DNA from: JAEUNX01 sp034004685
GTDB taxonomy: Bacteria > Pseudomonadota > Gammaproteobacteria > Burkholderiales > Rhodocyclaceae
Direction of reading: 5' to 3'
DNA length: 43,098 nucleotides
Assembly: GCA_034004685.1 (NCBI GenBank)
Contig: JAVEWG010000033.1
Span: 1-43,098, forward strand
Shown in pieces: positions 1 through 10,232 of the stretch (within the stretch, counting starts at the first letter, position 1; each line of letters begins with the position of its first letter). Position numbers and translations under genes: made by a program. The notes under the pieces were generated by a model. The model saw only the letters and a program-made list of their open reading frames with translations. It was not told the DNA's origin and made no database searches.

Positions 1-2
1 GC

Positions 3-500
3 AATGGGGTGGCCATGACCAGTTCCATCGAGGACGCCTTTGGCAGCCGCATCTTGGTGGAAGGCTTCCTGCTCAACAATCAGCTCACGGATTTCAGCTT
101 CAGTGCGGGGGTGGTCAACGCCCCGGGTCCGGGCAAGCGCCCCCGCAGCGCCATGGCGCCGGTGGTGGTGGTGGATCGGGCCGGGCGCCTGGTGGGTCTG
201 CTGGGTTCCCCCGGGGGTAGCCGGATCCCCAACTATCTGGCCCAGACCCTGGTGGGTTTGGTGGATTGGCGGCTGGATCCCGACCAGGCGGTGGCCCAGC
301 CTCGGGTGGGCAGCCGCAACGGCGCCACTGAGCTGGAGGCCGGTACCGCCGCCGAGGCCGCCGCCCCGTTCCTGATGGCCCTGGGGCATCCCGTGGCGGA
401 GGTGGATACCACCAGCGGTGTCCATCTCATCTGGCGTGGCAGGGGGGGCTGGCGGGGGGCCGCCGACCCCCGGCGGGAAGGGTTGGCCCTGGGGGAGTGA
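3..500 (+). CDS. ggt: gamma-glutamyltransferase, C-terminal part (5' end outside window)
   Basis: This is the small-subunit end of a gamma-glutamyltranspeptidase, a periplasmic N-terminal nucleophile hydrolase that cleaves glutathione and other gamma-glutamyl compounds. The frame is open from the window edge, so the nucleophile Thr and the large subunit lie upstream. Visible family motifs are FLLNNQ.TDFS, the GPGKRPRSAMAP stretch and the oxyanion-hole region GSPGGSRIPNY. The sequence then runs to a normal family C-terminus near GAADPRREG. A GTG at position 9 could be mistaken for a start, but similarity to the family continues through it, so this is a truncated view and not a short gene. The next gene, a broken TonB-dependent receptor, follows on the same strand after about 70 bases, with no terminator seen between them. 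Confidence 0.9.
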   Translation, partial: NGVAMTSSIEDAFGSRILVEGFLLNNQLTDFSFSAGVVNAPGPGKRPRSAMAPVVVVDRAGRLVGLLGSPGGSRIPNYLAQTLVGLVDWRLDPDQAVAQPRVGSRNGATELEAGTAAEAAAPFLMALGHPVAEVDTTSGVHLIWRGRGGWRGAADPRREGLALGE

Positions 501-573
501 GGGCTAAAGTTCCGATGCCGGGAGACGTAAAAAAACATGACCATTTTGTTAGTGGGTATTTCGTCGTGAGGGA

Positions 574-2496
574 TTGGGGCAAGGGGCCCGGCTGCCGGGC
601 ATCCGGCGTTCTGCCCTGGCCCTTGCGCTGTCCCTGGCCGCATCTGTTGCCGCGGGCGGGGATGAGTTGCCCAGCCTGGAGTCCCTGGGGGAAACCCCCG
701 TGTATACCTGGTCCAAGTACTACGAGCGGGCTGTGGATGCGCCGGCCTCGGTGTCGGTCATCACCGCCGACGAGATCCGGGATCACGGCTACCTTGCCCT
801 GGGGGAGATCCTGCGCAGCGTCCGGGGCGTGGTGGTCTATTCCGACGGGGCCCATGAGCACTAGGGCATCCGGGGCCTCACCCGGCCGGGCGATTACAAC
901 GCCGGGGTATCCCTGGTCATCGACGGGATGCGCATCAACGATCCCCTGTTCGACGGTGGCCTGCTGGGCACGGAGTTTCCCCTGGATGTGGATTTGATCC
1001 AGCGGGTGGAGTACATCCGGGGGCCAGGGTCTGCAGTGTATGAGGGCAATGCCCTGTTCGGCGTGATCAACGTGGTGACCAAACGCGGCGCGGCGCTCGG
1101 GGGTGTGGAGGTGTTTCGAGGACGGGACGGATCTGCTCCTGTCGGCCACCGGCGCCTATCTTGGCGGTCGCAACCTGTTCTTCCCGGACGCCATGGATGC
1201 GGAACACAACTTCGGCCACACCAGCGATACGGACTACGACCGCAACCGCCAGTTTTTTGGCCGCTACGGGCGGGATGGGCTGTCGGTGACAGCCTTCTAC
1301 GGCAAGCGTCGGCGGGGTGATCCCTTGCCCTATACCGACGGCACGCTGTTCGATACCCGCAGCAACTGGCAGGAGGATGGGGAGGCGGCGTGGAAGTGTC
1401 CTTCATCCACGATCCGAGTCCCGAGCATAGCCTGTTCTTCAGGGCCTATGCCCTGGACTACCGCTACGTGGGCAATTACCTTTATTCCCCAGGGGCCTCC
1501 GGCGATTTACCGGTGGTGTATCGTGACCAGGGCCATGCCACCTGGGGCGGGCTGGAGGCCCGCTCGACCCTGGCCCTGGGCGGTGGACACCAAATGGTGA
1601 GCGGGGTGGAAATGGGGTGGGTGGGCCCGGCTGAATATCGGACCTACGACGTGGCGCCACGCCATACCTATACCCGGATGGAGGGGAGCCATCAGTGGGT
1701 TGGGGCCTACGTGCAGGCCGACTGGCAGGTCGCCGACCCCCTGGTCCTGCCCACCGGGGCGCGGGTGGACCGGGCAAGCGCTTTTGGCGCCCGCCTGAGT
1801 CCCCGGCTGGGGCTGATCTACAAGCCGGCGGCGAGTGCCGCCATCAAGTTCCTGGCTGGCGGGGGTTTTCGCAACCCGGCCGATTCGGAACGCATTGGCC
1901 CGGATGACAGCCTGTTGAACCAGCGCCCGGAGCGGGTGCGGAATCTGGAGGTGACCCTGGAACATTATCTGGATGCGCGCCACCGCTTGACCCTGGCGCT
2001 CTATCACTACCGGGTGGATGACATGCTGGCTTCCGATGCCGAAGGCTACTTCCGCAACCAGGGGCGGGTTGCCGGCAAGGGCATGGAGCTGGAGCTGGAG
2101 CGCCTGTGGGATAGCGGCGCGCGGATGCGTGCCAGCATCAGCCGTAATCTGTCGGAAGGGCCGGATGGCCGCCGCCTCCTGGCCTCGCCCGGCTGGATAG
2201 CCAAGCTCAATGGATCCGCGCCCCTGGGGACGGATTGGCGCCTGGCCTGGGAGACCCAGGGCATCACCGGCTGGCGCAGTCACGCAGGGGCGGTGGGGGG
2301 CTACGGGGTTTCCAACCTGTCTCTAGTGAATTCCCGCCGGGGAGGCGGTGGCCTGGAGTGGGGCCTCCAGGAGGGCAATGTGTTCGACCAGGATCATGCC
2401 GATCCGGAAGTGACCGACTGGGCCTCCTCCGCCACCGGTGGCCGCATCCAGCAGCCCGGCCGCACCCTGCGCATGAAGGCTTCCTGGCTGTTCTGA
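574..2496 (+). pseudogene. TonB-dependent outer-membrane receptor, broken by one stop and two frameshifts
   Basis: The remains encode a TonB-dependent receptor, an outer-membrane beta-barrel with a plug domain for import of metal chelates or cofactors. A hydrophobic Ala/Leu-rich signal segment is followed by a plug (ASVSVITADEIRDHG, then VIDGMRIND, VEYIRGPGSAVYEGNALFGVINVVTKRG) and a barrel ending in the typical terminal Phe (MKASWLF). Three lesions are visible. An in-frame TAG lies at 862-864 inside the plug. A shift from frame 1 to frame 2 occurs near 1105-1125, where expected family sequence after GVEV seems to be missing. A shift back to frame 1 occurs near 1388, consistent with loss of one base. 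The only start in frame is TTG at 574, with no clear ribosome site. The substrate cannot be told from sequence. Sequencing error is possible but would have to occur three times. Confidence 0.85.
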
Positions 2497-2503
2497 ACCC
2501 TTT

Positions 2504-3133
2504 CTACAGGGTGACCTTCGGGTTGAGGGTGTAGCGCCCGGTCAGGCTGGCCTGGGCCAGGATGTGGCCGGCCATGGCCTGGCGCGCCTGGTGGCCGTCG
2601 AACCGGCCCTCCACCGGGCAGCGGGCCACATCCAGGGCATAAACGGTAAATACATAGCGATGGGGCAGTTCGTCGTTCCAGGGTGGGCAGGGACCGTCGT
2701 AGCCGTGGTAATCCCCCTTCATGGCCTCGTCGCCAGCAAACCAGCCGGTGTAGTCGTTGATCCCGTGGCGGGTGCCGCCGAAGGCTTCCGGCCCGGGCTT
2801 GCCGCCGGGGACGACTTCGCCGGCGTGGGCTCCTTCAGGGATTTCGGTGGCGCTGGCTGGAATATCCACCAGCACCCAGTGGAAGAAATCCACCCGTGGC
2901 AGGCTGGCGGGCACCGTGCGGTCCTCCTGGTTGACGTCGTCACCCCGGCTGGGGACGTCTGGGTCATGGCAGATCACCGCGAAGGAGCGAGTGCCGGCGG
3001 GGGCGCCGCGCCAGGCCAGGTGGGGACTGATGTTGCTCCCCAGGCAGACATGGCCTTCCCTGGCCTGAACGCAGAAACAGAGGCGGCCGTCGATGGGCTG
3101 GCCGTCGGCCAGGCTGGTGCTGGTGAGTTCCAT
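2504..3133 (-). CDS. YbhB/YbcL-type phosphatidylethanolamine-binding (PEBP) family protein
   Basis: A 209-residue soluble protein of the PEBP/Raf-kinase-inhibitor-like family; the bacterial members (YbhB, YbcL) have no firmly established substrate. The ligand-pocket motifs are present: SPHLAWRGAP near the N-terminus, ICHDPDVP, then GYDGPCPPWND followed by HRYVFTVYALD. The insert containing DDVNQEDRTVPASLPRVDFFHW is typical of the longer bacterial subgroup. A strong AAGGAG site lies seven bases before the ATG. It has no signal peptide. It ends seven bases from the convergent broken TonB receptor and lies just downstream of murJ on the same strand. Confidence 0.9.
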   Translation of the reverse strand: MELTSTSLADGQPIDGRLCFCVQAREGHVCLGSNISPHLAWRGAPAGTRSFAVICHDPDVPSRGDDVNQEDRTVPASLPRVDFFHWVLVDIPASATEIPEGAHAGEVVPGGKPGPEAFGGTRHGINDYTGWFAGDEAMKGDYHGYDGPCPPWNDELPHRYVFTVYALDVARCPVEGRFDGHQARQAMAGHILAQASLTGRYTLNPKVTL

Positions 3134-3184
3134 GGATGTTCTCCTTGTGTCGGCTGGATCAGATCTGAAATGGGGTCCGGGCTT

Positions 3185-4723
3185 TCATTGCGCGCCCTGG
3201 CGGCGGAAATCCCGCAGCCGGAAGCCCAGGGCGAACAGACTGCCGAAATAGGCGGCGCCACCGGCCACCACCAGGGCCATCAGATGCAGGATACGCTGGA
3301 GCGTGGAGGCGGTCAGCCAGGTGTCGGCCGCGCCCGCGCCCAGCCAAAGCACCACGGCCAGGACCGCCAGGGCCAGCAGCAGGCGGATGAAGAAGCCGGC
3401 CCAGCCGGATTGGGGTCGATATACCCCACCCTTCACCAGCCCCCGATAGAGCAGGCCGGCATTGAGGCAAGAGGCCAGGCCGGTGGCCAGGGCCAGACCA
3501 GCGTGCTGGAGGGGCCCGATGAAGGCGAGGTTCATGATCTGGGTCAGTAGCAGGGTGATGATGCCAATCTTCACCGGGGTGCGCACGTCCTGGCGGGCGT
3601 AGAAGGCGGGTGCCAGCACCTTCACCAGGATCAGGCCGGTGAGCCCCAGGCTGTAGGCCGCCAGGGCATCCCGGGTGTGGAGCACGTCGCTGGCGCCGAA
3701 GGCCCCGTGGTGGAACAGGGTCGCCACCAGGGGGACCCCCAGGAGGGCCAGGGCCAGGGCGGCGGGGAGAGTGAGCATCAGGGTCAGGCGCAGGCCCCAG
3801 TCCAGGAGGGCGGAAAACTCCTCCCGCTTTTCGTCCGCATGAAATTTGGCCAGGCTGGGCAACAGGATGGTGCCCAGGGCCACCCCCAGGAGTCCCGCCG
3901 GGAATTCCATCAGCCGGTCGGCGTAGTACAGCCAGGAGACGCTGCCGCTGGGCAGGAAGGAGGCGAAGATGGTGTTGATGATCAGGCTGATCTGGGACAC
4001 CGATACCCCCAGCAGCGCCGGCACCATCAGCTTCATGATGCGATTGACCGCAGGATCCTTGAGGGAAAAGGAAAAGCGGGGCAGCATGCCGATCCGGCGC
4101 AGGGCGGGTATCTGCAATGCCAGCTGGAGCATCCCCCCCAGGAATACCGCCCAGGCCAGCACCAGTATCGGGGGCTCGAACCAGGGGGCAGCGAAAAGGG
4201 CCATGCCGATGAAGGACAGGTTCAGCAACACCGGGGTGAAGGCCGGGATGGCAAAGCGGCTCCAGGTGTTGAGGATGCCTCCCGCCAGGGCCACCAGGGA
4301 CATGAACAGGATGTAGGGGAAGGTGATCCGGGTGAGCTCGACGGTGAGCTCGAACTTGCCCGGGTCGCTGGCGAAGCCGGGGGCGGTCAAGTAAATGATG
4401 AAGGGGGTCAGTACCATCCCCAGCACCGTCACCGCCAGTACCACCAGGCCCAGCAGGGTGGCCACGTGGTCCACCAGACGGCGGGTTTCGTCGATGCCGT
4501 GACGATTCTTGGTTTCCGCCAGAATGGGCACGAAGGCCTGGGAGAACGCCCCTTCGGCGAACATCCGGCGCAGCAGGTTGGGCAGACGGAAGGCCACGAA
4601 GAAGGCGTCGCTGGCCATCCCCGCCCCGAAGGTCCGGGCCACCACGAAGTCCCGCACGAAGCCGAGGACGCGGGAGAGCAGGGTCATCCCGCTGACGGTG
4701 ACGAGGGCGCGGAGCAGGTTCAT
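3185..4723 (-). CDS. murJ: lipid II flippase MurJ
   Basis: A 512-residue polytopic inner-membrane protein of the MOP superfamily that flips lipid II across the cytoplasmic membrane during peptidoglycan synthesis. The N-terminus (MNLLRALVTVSGMTLLSRVLGFVRD, then GAGMASDAFFVAFRLPNLLRRMFAEGAFSQAFVP) is the classic MurJ signature with its charged residues, followed by repeated hydrophobic helices. The reading frame is open about 50 codons further upstream. The ATG at 4723 is preferred because it gives the family's usual N-terminus and length (E. coli has 511), although the ribosome site there is weak. It is divergent from rpsT, an arrangement common in beta- and gammaproteobacteria. Confidence 0.95.
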   Translation of the reverse strand: MNLLRALVTVSGMTLLSRVLGFVRDFVVARTFGAGMASDAFFVAFRLPNLLRRMFAEGAFSQAFVPILAETKNRHGIDETRRLVDHVATLLGLVVLAVTVLGMVLTPFIIYLTAPGFASDPGKFELTVELTRITFPYILFMSLVALAGGILNTWSRFAIPAFTPVLLNLSFIGMALFAAPWFEPPILVLAWAVFLGGMLQLALQIPALRRIGMLPRFSFSLKDPAVNRIMKLMVPALLGVSVSQISLIINTIFASFLPSGSVSWLYYADRLMEFPAGLLGVALGTILLPSLAKFHADEKREEFSALLDWGLRLTLMLTLPAALALALLGVPLVATLFHHGAFGASDVLHTRDALAAYSLGLTGLILVKVLAPAFYARQDVRTPVKIGIITLLLTQIMNLAFIGPLQHAGLALATGLASCLNAGLLYRGLVKGGVYRPQSGWAGFFIRLLLALAVLAVVLWLGAGAADTWLTASTLQRILHLMALVVAGGAAYFGSLFALGFRLRDFRRQGAQ

Positions 4724-4799
4724 GGGGAGCAAAAAGACGCAATCATACGGCCTCCGGCCCTGTCTCGAGGGCGCCCACGGCATCGGTAGCGCAAAACAC

Positions 4800-4828
4800 T
4801 TGCCGTGAAGGCTCCGGCCAATTAGAAT
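4800..4828 (+). promoter_or_regulatory. sigma-70 promoter of rpsT
   Basis: TTGCCG at 4800-4805 and TAGAAT at 4823-4828 are separated by exactly 17 bases. Transcription would begin near 4835, about 30 bases before the rpsT ATG. The match is strong, as expected for a ribosomal-protein gene. Confidence 0.75.
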
Positions 4829-4866
4829 TGCGCGTTTCTCAAACCAATTAGCAACGGAAGAATTCC

Positions 4867-5133
4867 ATGGCCAACTCGGCACAAGCCCGCAAACGCGCCC
4901 GCCAGGCCCAGACGGCGCGCACCCATAACGCCAGCCTGCGTTCCCGTCTGCGTACCGCGGTGAAGGCCGTGCGCAAAGCCATTGCCGCCGGTGACAAGAG
5001 CGTTGCCCAGAGCGTCTATCGCACCTCTACCAGCACCATCGACTCCATCGCCGACAAGAAAATCATCCACAAGAACAAGGCTGCTCGCCACAAGAGCCGC
5101 CTGTCCGCCGCCATCAAGGCGATGGCTGCTTAA
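4867..5133 (+). CDS. rpsT: 30S ribosomal protein S20
   Basis: An 88-residue, Lys/Arg/Ala-rich protein beginning MANSAQARKRARQ, the hallmark start of bacterial S20 (87 residues in E. coli). S20 is a three-helix primary binder of 16S rRNA in the small subunit. A GGAAG ribosome site lies just before the ATG. The gene forms its own transcription unit: the promoter at 4800-4828 lies upstream and an intrinsic terminator at 5179-5209 downstream. It is divergent from murJ, as in many proteobacteria. Confidence 0.98.
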   Translation: MANSAQARKRARQAQTARTHNASLRSRLRTAVKAVRKAIAAGDKSVAQSVYRTSTSTIDSIADKKIIHKNKAARHKSRLSAAIKAMAA

Positions 5134-5178
5134 GTTCGGATGTAAGCACGGGTCGCCTGCGGGCGGTCCCGCCCGGCA

Positions 5179-5209
5179 AAAAGCCCCCGATCGGGGGCTT
5201 TTGTTTTTT
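5179..5209 (+). terminator. intrinsic terminator of rpsT
   Basis: A ten-base-pair stem (AAAAGCCCCC, loop GATC, GGGGGCTTTT) is followed by G and six T residues. It lies 45 bases after the rpsT stop. Confidence 0.9.
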
Positions 5210-5224
5210 GGCGTGGGCGGCCAC

Positions 5225-5249
5225 AAAAAACGGCGCCCGCAGGCGCCGT
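5225..5249 (-). terminator. intrinsic terminator of rho
   Basis: On the minus strand the stem CGGCGCC/GGCGCCG with a four-base loop is followed by a run of six T residues (AAAAAA on the plus strand at 5225-5230). It lies 14 bases after the rho stop and faces the rpsT terminator. The gene for Rho thus appears to end at a Rho-independent site. Confidence 0.85.
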
Positions 5250-5262
5250 CCTTGAGTTGGGT

Positions 5263-6522
<1,260 letters not shown>

Positions 6523-6632
6523 GGCGGGCGGGGAGCGAAAAGAGGGAGTTGGTGAGGGGCTTGCGCTTTGAACTGCCTGGGGCGCAGGCGGCGGGGCGGG
6601 GAGCCCCGGGGCGCCTCAGGGGGACCGGATGG

Positions 6633-6959
6633 TCAGAGGTTGGCGTCGATGAAGGACGTCAGCTGGGATTTGGAGAGGGCGCCGACCTTGGTGGCTTCCA
6701 CGTTGCCGCCCTTGAACAACATCAGGGTGGGAATGCCACGGATGCCGTACTTGGCGGGGGTGCCCTGGTTTTCGTCGATGTTGAGCTTGGCGACCTTGAG
6801 TTTGCCCTGATACTCCTTGGCCACGTCGTCGAGGATGGGGGCGATCATCTTGCAGGGGCCACACCATTCCGCCCAGTAATCCACCAGGACAGGGGTTGGG
6901 GACTGCAGGACCTCGGCTTCGAAATTGCCGTCGGTCACATAGTGAATATGCTCGCTCAT
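6633..6959 (-). CDS. trxA: thioredoxin 1
   Basis: A 108-residue cytoplasmic thioredoxin, a general protein-disulfide reductase kept reduced by thioredoxin reductase. The active site is WAEWCGPCKMIAP, and the cis-proline loop is GIRGIPTLMLF. The length matches E. coli TrxA (109). The frame is open four codons upstream of the chosen ATG. MSEHIHYVTD is the usual betaproteobacterial start, and GAGG lies six bases before it. The gene is divergent from fdxA and upstream of rho. Confidence 0.97.
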   Translation of the reverse strand: MSEHIHYVTDGNFEAEVLQSPTPVLVDYWAEWCGPCKMIAPILDDVAKEYQGKLKVAKLNIDENQGTPAKYGIRGIPTLMLFKGGNVEATKVGALSKSQLTSFIDANL

Positions 6960-7130
6960 GATGCCTCGCAAGGATGTGAGATTCGAGAAATGGTCAGGGA
7001 TGGGGTGCGCGATGGGGCGCTACGGAAGAGGGGCGCCCTTCGAAGGCGCTGGAATACCCGACGGAAGGTAAGTTAACCTGAGGTTCGCGTCAAGCGGGGC
7101 GATCGCATCCCCATCCGCCGCGGGGCCCGA

Positions 7131-7136
7131 TATAGT
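7131..7136 (+). promoter_or_regulatory. possible -10 element of the fdxA promoter
   Basis: TATAGT (five of six matches to TATAAT) lies about 70 bases before the fdxA ATG in the divergent trxA/fdxA gap. No good -35 hexamer is found 16-18 bases upstream, so this call is weak. An 11-base inverted repeat (AACCT-G-AGGTT, 7075-7085) lies in the same gap. Confidence 0.3.
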
Positions 7137-7206
7137 GGCGGACCTATTCCGGCGGCGTGTGCCTTGGCCCCGGTTTCCGACCCAATCAATCCAGGGAGCA
7201 TCCACC

Positions 7207-7530
7207 ATGACCTATGTCGTCACCGAAGCCTGCGTCAAATGCAAATACACCGACTGCGTGGATGTCTGCCCGGTGGATTGCTTCCGGGAAGGGCCCAACT
7301 TTCTGGCGATCGACCCGGACGAGTGCATCGACTGCACCCTGTGCGTGGCCGAATGCCCGGTGGAGGCCATCTATGCCGAGGAGGATGTGCCGGCCGACCA
7401 GCAGGCTTTCATCGCCCTCAATGCCGAGCTGTCGCGCCAGTGGAAACCCATCGTGGAGCGCAAGGATCCCCTGCCTGACGCGGAAACCTGGGCCAAGCAG
7501 AAGAACAAGCGCGATCTGTTGGAACGTTAA
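7207..7530 (+). CDS. fdxA: seven-iron ferredoxin FdxA
   Basis: A 107-residue ferredoxin of the FdxA type with one 3Fe-4S and one 4Fe-4S cluster, a low-potential electron carrier in the cytoplasm. The N-terminal cysteine pattern is CVKCKYTDCVDVCPVDC and the second set is CIDCTLCVAECP. The C-terminal tail rich in charged residues (ending KNKRDLLER) is the usual FdxA extension. GGGAG lies eight bases before the ATG. It ends 11 bases before the AddB-like gene, so the two could be co-transcribed. That is suggestive because the AddB-like protein has an iron-sulfur site, but nothing links the two directly. Confidence 0.95.
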   Translation: MTYVVTEACVKCKYTDCVDVCPVDCFREGPNFLAIDPDECIDCTLCVAECPVEAIYAEEDVPADQQAFIALNAELSRQWKPIVERKDPLPDAETWAKQKNKRDLLER

Positions 7531-7541
7531 GCGTCCCGCCG

Positions 7542-10232
7542 ATGAATGACCCCCGGGCTGCCCCGGGCCGCCCCGAGTATCTGGCCCTAGCCCCTGGGGC
7601 GGGCTTCCTGGATGCTTGTGCCGCCTGGCTGCTGCAACAGGCCGGCCCGGGCGTGGCGGACTGGCAGGTCATCATCCCCAACCTGCTGCTGGCTCCGGCC
7701 TTCAAGCGGGCCTTGCTCCAGCGCATCGGGGGCGGTCTGCTCCTCCCCTCGGTCGAAACCCTGCCGGGCCTGGTGGCACCCCGCTTGGCGGACCTGGGTC
7801 TGGTCTCCGACGCCCGCCGCCAGTTTTCCCTCTACCAGGCCCTGCGGGGCCGCCAGTGGCTGGAGGAGGGCAGCCTGTGGGCGGTATGCGAGGAACTGGT
7901 GGCCCTCTTCGACGAGCTCTCCGAGGCCGACCAGGCCCTGCCGGCGGAGGAGCCCGCCCTGGCGGCGCTGCTCCAGCGGGGCTATGGCCTGGGGATTCAG
8001 CCCGAGGCCCTGCGTTTCGAGGCGCGGCTGGTCCATAGCCTGTGGCTGGCCGAGGGGGCCGGCGGGATGTCCCGCTGTCGGGCGCGGATTGCTGCGGCCC
8101 AAGCCTGGGTGGAGCAGGACCGGCGCCCCCTGCTGGTGATCGCGGAAGGCCCTCCTACCCCCCTGGAGACCCGGTTGTGGGCGCGGGCCGCCCAGTCCCG
8201 GCCGGTGCTGGTGTGCCACCCCGAGCGGGCCATGCTGCCTCCGGGCTTTGCCCTGCTCAATCTGGCCTGGCCTCCCGAGCCGGCCCAGCGCTCCCTGGTG
8301 GAACGGGTCCGGAGTGGGCCCGCGCCTGCCTCCCTGGCGGAGGTGGTGGGCCTGGTGTCGGCCGAGAGCCTGGAGCATCTGGCGGAAGAAGTGGTCCGGC
8401 GGGTGTGCGCCTGGCTCGCCGAAGGGCGCCGGGAAATCGTCCTGGTGGCGGTGGACCGGGTCGCCGCCCGACGTGCCCGGGCCCTGCTGGAGCGGCGTCA
8501 GATCCTGGTACGGGATGAAACCGGCTGGAAACTCTCCACCACCCGGGCGGCGGCTCTGGTGGATGCCTGGCTGGAGGTCTGCGCCGCCGACGGTTACCAC
8601 CGGGACGTGGTGGATCTGTTCAAGTCCCCCTTCGTATTCGCCGACCTGCCGCCTGAGCAGCGGGAGGCCGGGGTGGTCCAGCTCGAAGCCGGCCTGGTGC
8701 GGGAAAACCTGGTGATGGGCCTGGACAGCCTGGCCGCCACCCTGGCTGGGTCGCCGGATTACCCCCAGGCCGGCGCCCAGTTGGCGCGCCTGCGCCAGGC
8801 CCACGCCCGGATGCCTCGGGGCTCGGTCCCCGCTGCCGCCTGGCTGGATTTCCTGCTGGCGAGCCTGGATCTGCTGGGCGCCACCCCGGCCCTGGCGGCG
8901 GACGAGGCGGGGGTGGAGGTGCTGGGCTGGCTGGGGGGCTGCCGGGAGGATCTGGCCCGGGAATCCTGCCGGCTGAGCTTCAGCGAGTGGCGCAACTGGC
9001 TCAACCGGGGCTTTGAGGGCGCCCTGTTCCGGGACCGGAGCATCGATAGCCCCATCGTCCTCACCCATTTGGCCGCCACCCGGCTGCGCCGTTTCGACGC
9101 CGCCCTGGTGATCGGCGCCGACGACCGGCAACTGGTGGCCGAGGCCCGGCGGCCGATCTTCGCCCACGAGGGGGTGCGCCGCGAGCTGGGCCTGCCCGGC
9201 CAGGAAGCTGCCCGGGCGCGCCTGGCCGACGACCTGGCCGGCCTGATCGCCCATGCCGGCCAGACCGTATTCCTGTGGCAGCGCCTGCAGGGGGGCGAGG
9301 CGGGGCTGCCCGCCGCGCCCATCGAATTGCTGGACCTGGCTCATCAAGCCGCGGGCTACCCCGGCCTGATCCAATCCGCTCCGGTGGCGGCCGACCCGGC
9401 CGGCGGCGCCGGCCTACCGCCCCCCGCCCCGGTGATTCCGCCCCAGGCCAGGCCGGCGCGGATCTCTCCCAGCGCCTACGCCACCCTGGTGGCCTGCCCC
9501 TACGCCTTCTTTGCCCAGCGGGTGCTGAAGCTGGGGGAGGCGGAGGAGATCCGGGAGGAATTGGCCAAGGCCGACTACGGCGAGATGGTGCACGAGGTCC
9601 TGCGGCGTTTCCACCAGGGGCTGGCCCGGGTCTCCGACCTGCCCGAGGAGGAGGCCCTGGCCCGCCTGGAGGCGGAAACCGAGGCGGTGTTCGCCCCGGC
9701 GGTAGGGCGCAATTTCCTGGAACAGGGCTGGCGCATGCGCTGGCGAGCCCGGCTGGTGGACTACCTGGCCTGGCAGCGGGAACGGGAGGCCCAAGGCTGG
9801 CGTTTCGTCCAGGCCGAGCTGGCCCTGGAGCGGAACCTGGTCGCCCCGGACGGTTCAACCCTGGTGCTCCATGGCCGCATTGACCGGCTGGACCTGGGCC
9901 CCGCCGGCCAGCGGGCGATCCTGGATTACAAGACCCGCCCACTCAAGCCCCTCAATGATCTGGCCGCCGACCCGGAAGAGGGCCAGCTGGCCCTTTACGC
10001 CGCCCTCCTGGGGGAGGCTGGCGAGGCGGCCTACGTGGCCCTGGACGGGGCGCCAGTGGCCCAAGCCTCCTTGGCGGAGCCGGCCCAGGCCGCCCAGGCC
10101 CACCTGACGCGGCTGCTCCAGCTTCATGCCGAGATGGGCGCGGGGTCACCCCTGCCGGCCCACGGGGTCGGCCTCACCTGTGAGCGGTGCAGGCTGCGGG
10201 GCCTGTGCCGCAAGGATTACCACCGTGAGTGA
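7542..10232 (+). CDS. AddB-like PD-(D/E)XK nuclease with iron-sulfur staple
   Basis: An 896-residue protein of the betaproteobacterial 'probable DNA repair protein' type, related to AddB/RexB, the inactivated-helicase and nuclease subunit of double-strand-break resection enzymes. The long N-terminal part is helicase-like but lacks an evident Walker A motif. The C-terminal nuclease has Asp781 (HGRIDRLD) and Asp795-x-Lys797 (ILDYKT). Cys652 (ACPYAFF) and the Cys880-x2-Cys883-x5-Cys889 cluster match the cysteine layout of the 4Fe-4S staple described for AddB and Cas4 nucleases. The stop overlaps the start of the AddA-like gene by eight bases, showing translational coupling. The ATG at 7542 has no good ribosome site and may depend on read-through from fdxA 11 bases upstream. 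Confidence 0.85.
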   Translation: MNDPRAAPGRPEYLALAPGAGFLDACAAWLLQQAGPGVADWQVIIPNLLLAPAFKRALLQRIGGGLLLPSVETLPGLVAPRLADLGLVSDARRQFSLYQALRGRQWLEEGSLWAVCEELVALFDELSEADQALPAEEPALAALLQRGYGLGIQPEALRFEARLVHSLWLAEGAGGMSRCRARIAAAQAWVEQDRRPLLVIAEGPPTPLETRLWARAAQSRPVLVCHPERAMLPPGFALLNLAWPPEPAQRSLVERVRSGPAPASLAEVVGLVSAESLEHLAEEVVRRVCAWLAEGRREIVLVAVDRVAARRARALLERRQILVRDETGWKLSTTRAAALVDAWLEVCAADGYHRDVVDLFKSPFVFADLPPEQREAGVVQLEAGLVRENLVMGLDSLAATLAGSPDYPQAGAQLARLRQAHARMPRGSVPAAAWLDFLLASLDLLGATPALAADEAGVEVLGWLGGCREDLARESCRLSFSEWRNWLNRGFEGALFRDRSIDSPIVLTHLAATRLRRFDAALVIGADDRQLVAEARRPIFAHEGVRRELGLPGQEAARARLADDLAGLIAHAGQTVFLWQRLQGGEAGLPAAPIELLDLAHQAAGYPGLIQSAPVAADPAGGAGLPPPAPVIPPQARPARISPSAYATLVACPYAFFAQRVLKLGEAEEIREELAKADYGEMVHEVLRRFHQGLARVSDLPEEEALARLEAETEAVFAPAVGRNFLEQGWRMRWRARLVDYLAWQREREAQGWRFVQAELALERNLVAPDGSTLVLHGRIDRLDLGPAGQRAILDYKTRPLKPLNDLAADPEEGQLALYAALLGEAGEAAYVALDGAPVAQASLAEPAQAAQAHLTRLLQLHAEMGAGSPLPAHGVGLTCERCRLRGLCRKDYHRE

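Noticed and set aside
2564..4789. Long open frames antisense to the PEBP gene and murJ (for example 2564-3550 and 3677-4789, plus strand)
   Set aside because: They are complements of well-supported genes in GC-rich DNA. Their translations are low-complexity Gly/Gln/His/Arg-rich with no family character or ribosome sites.
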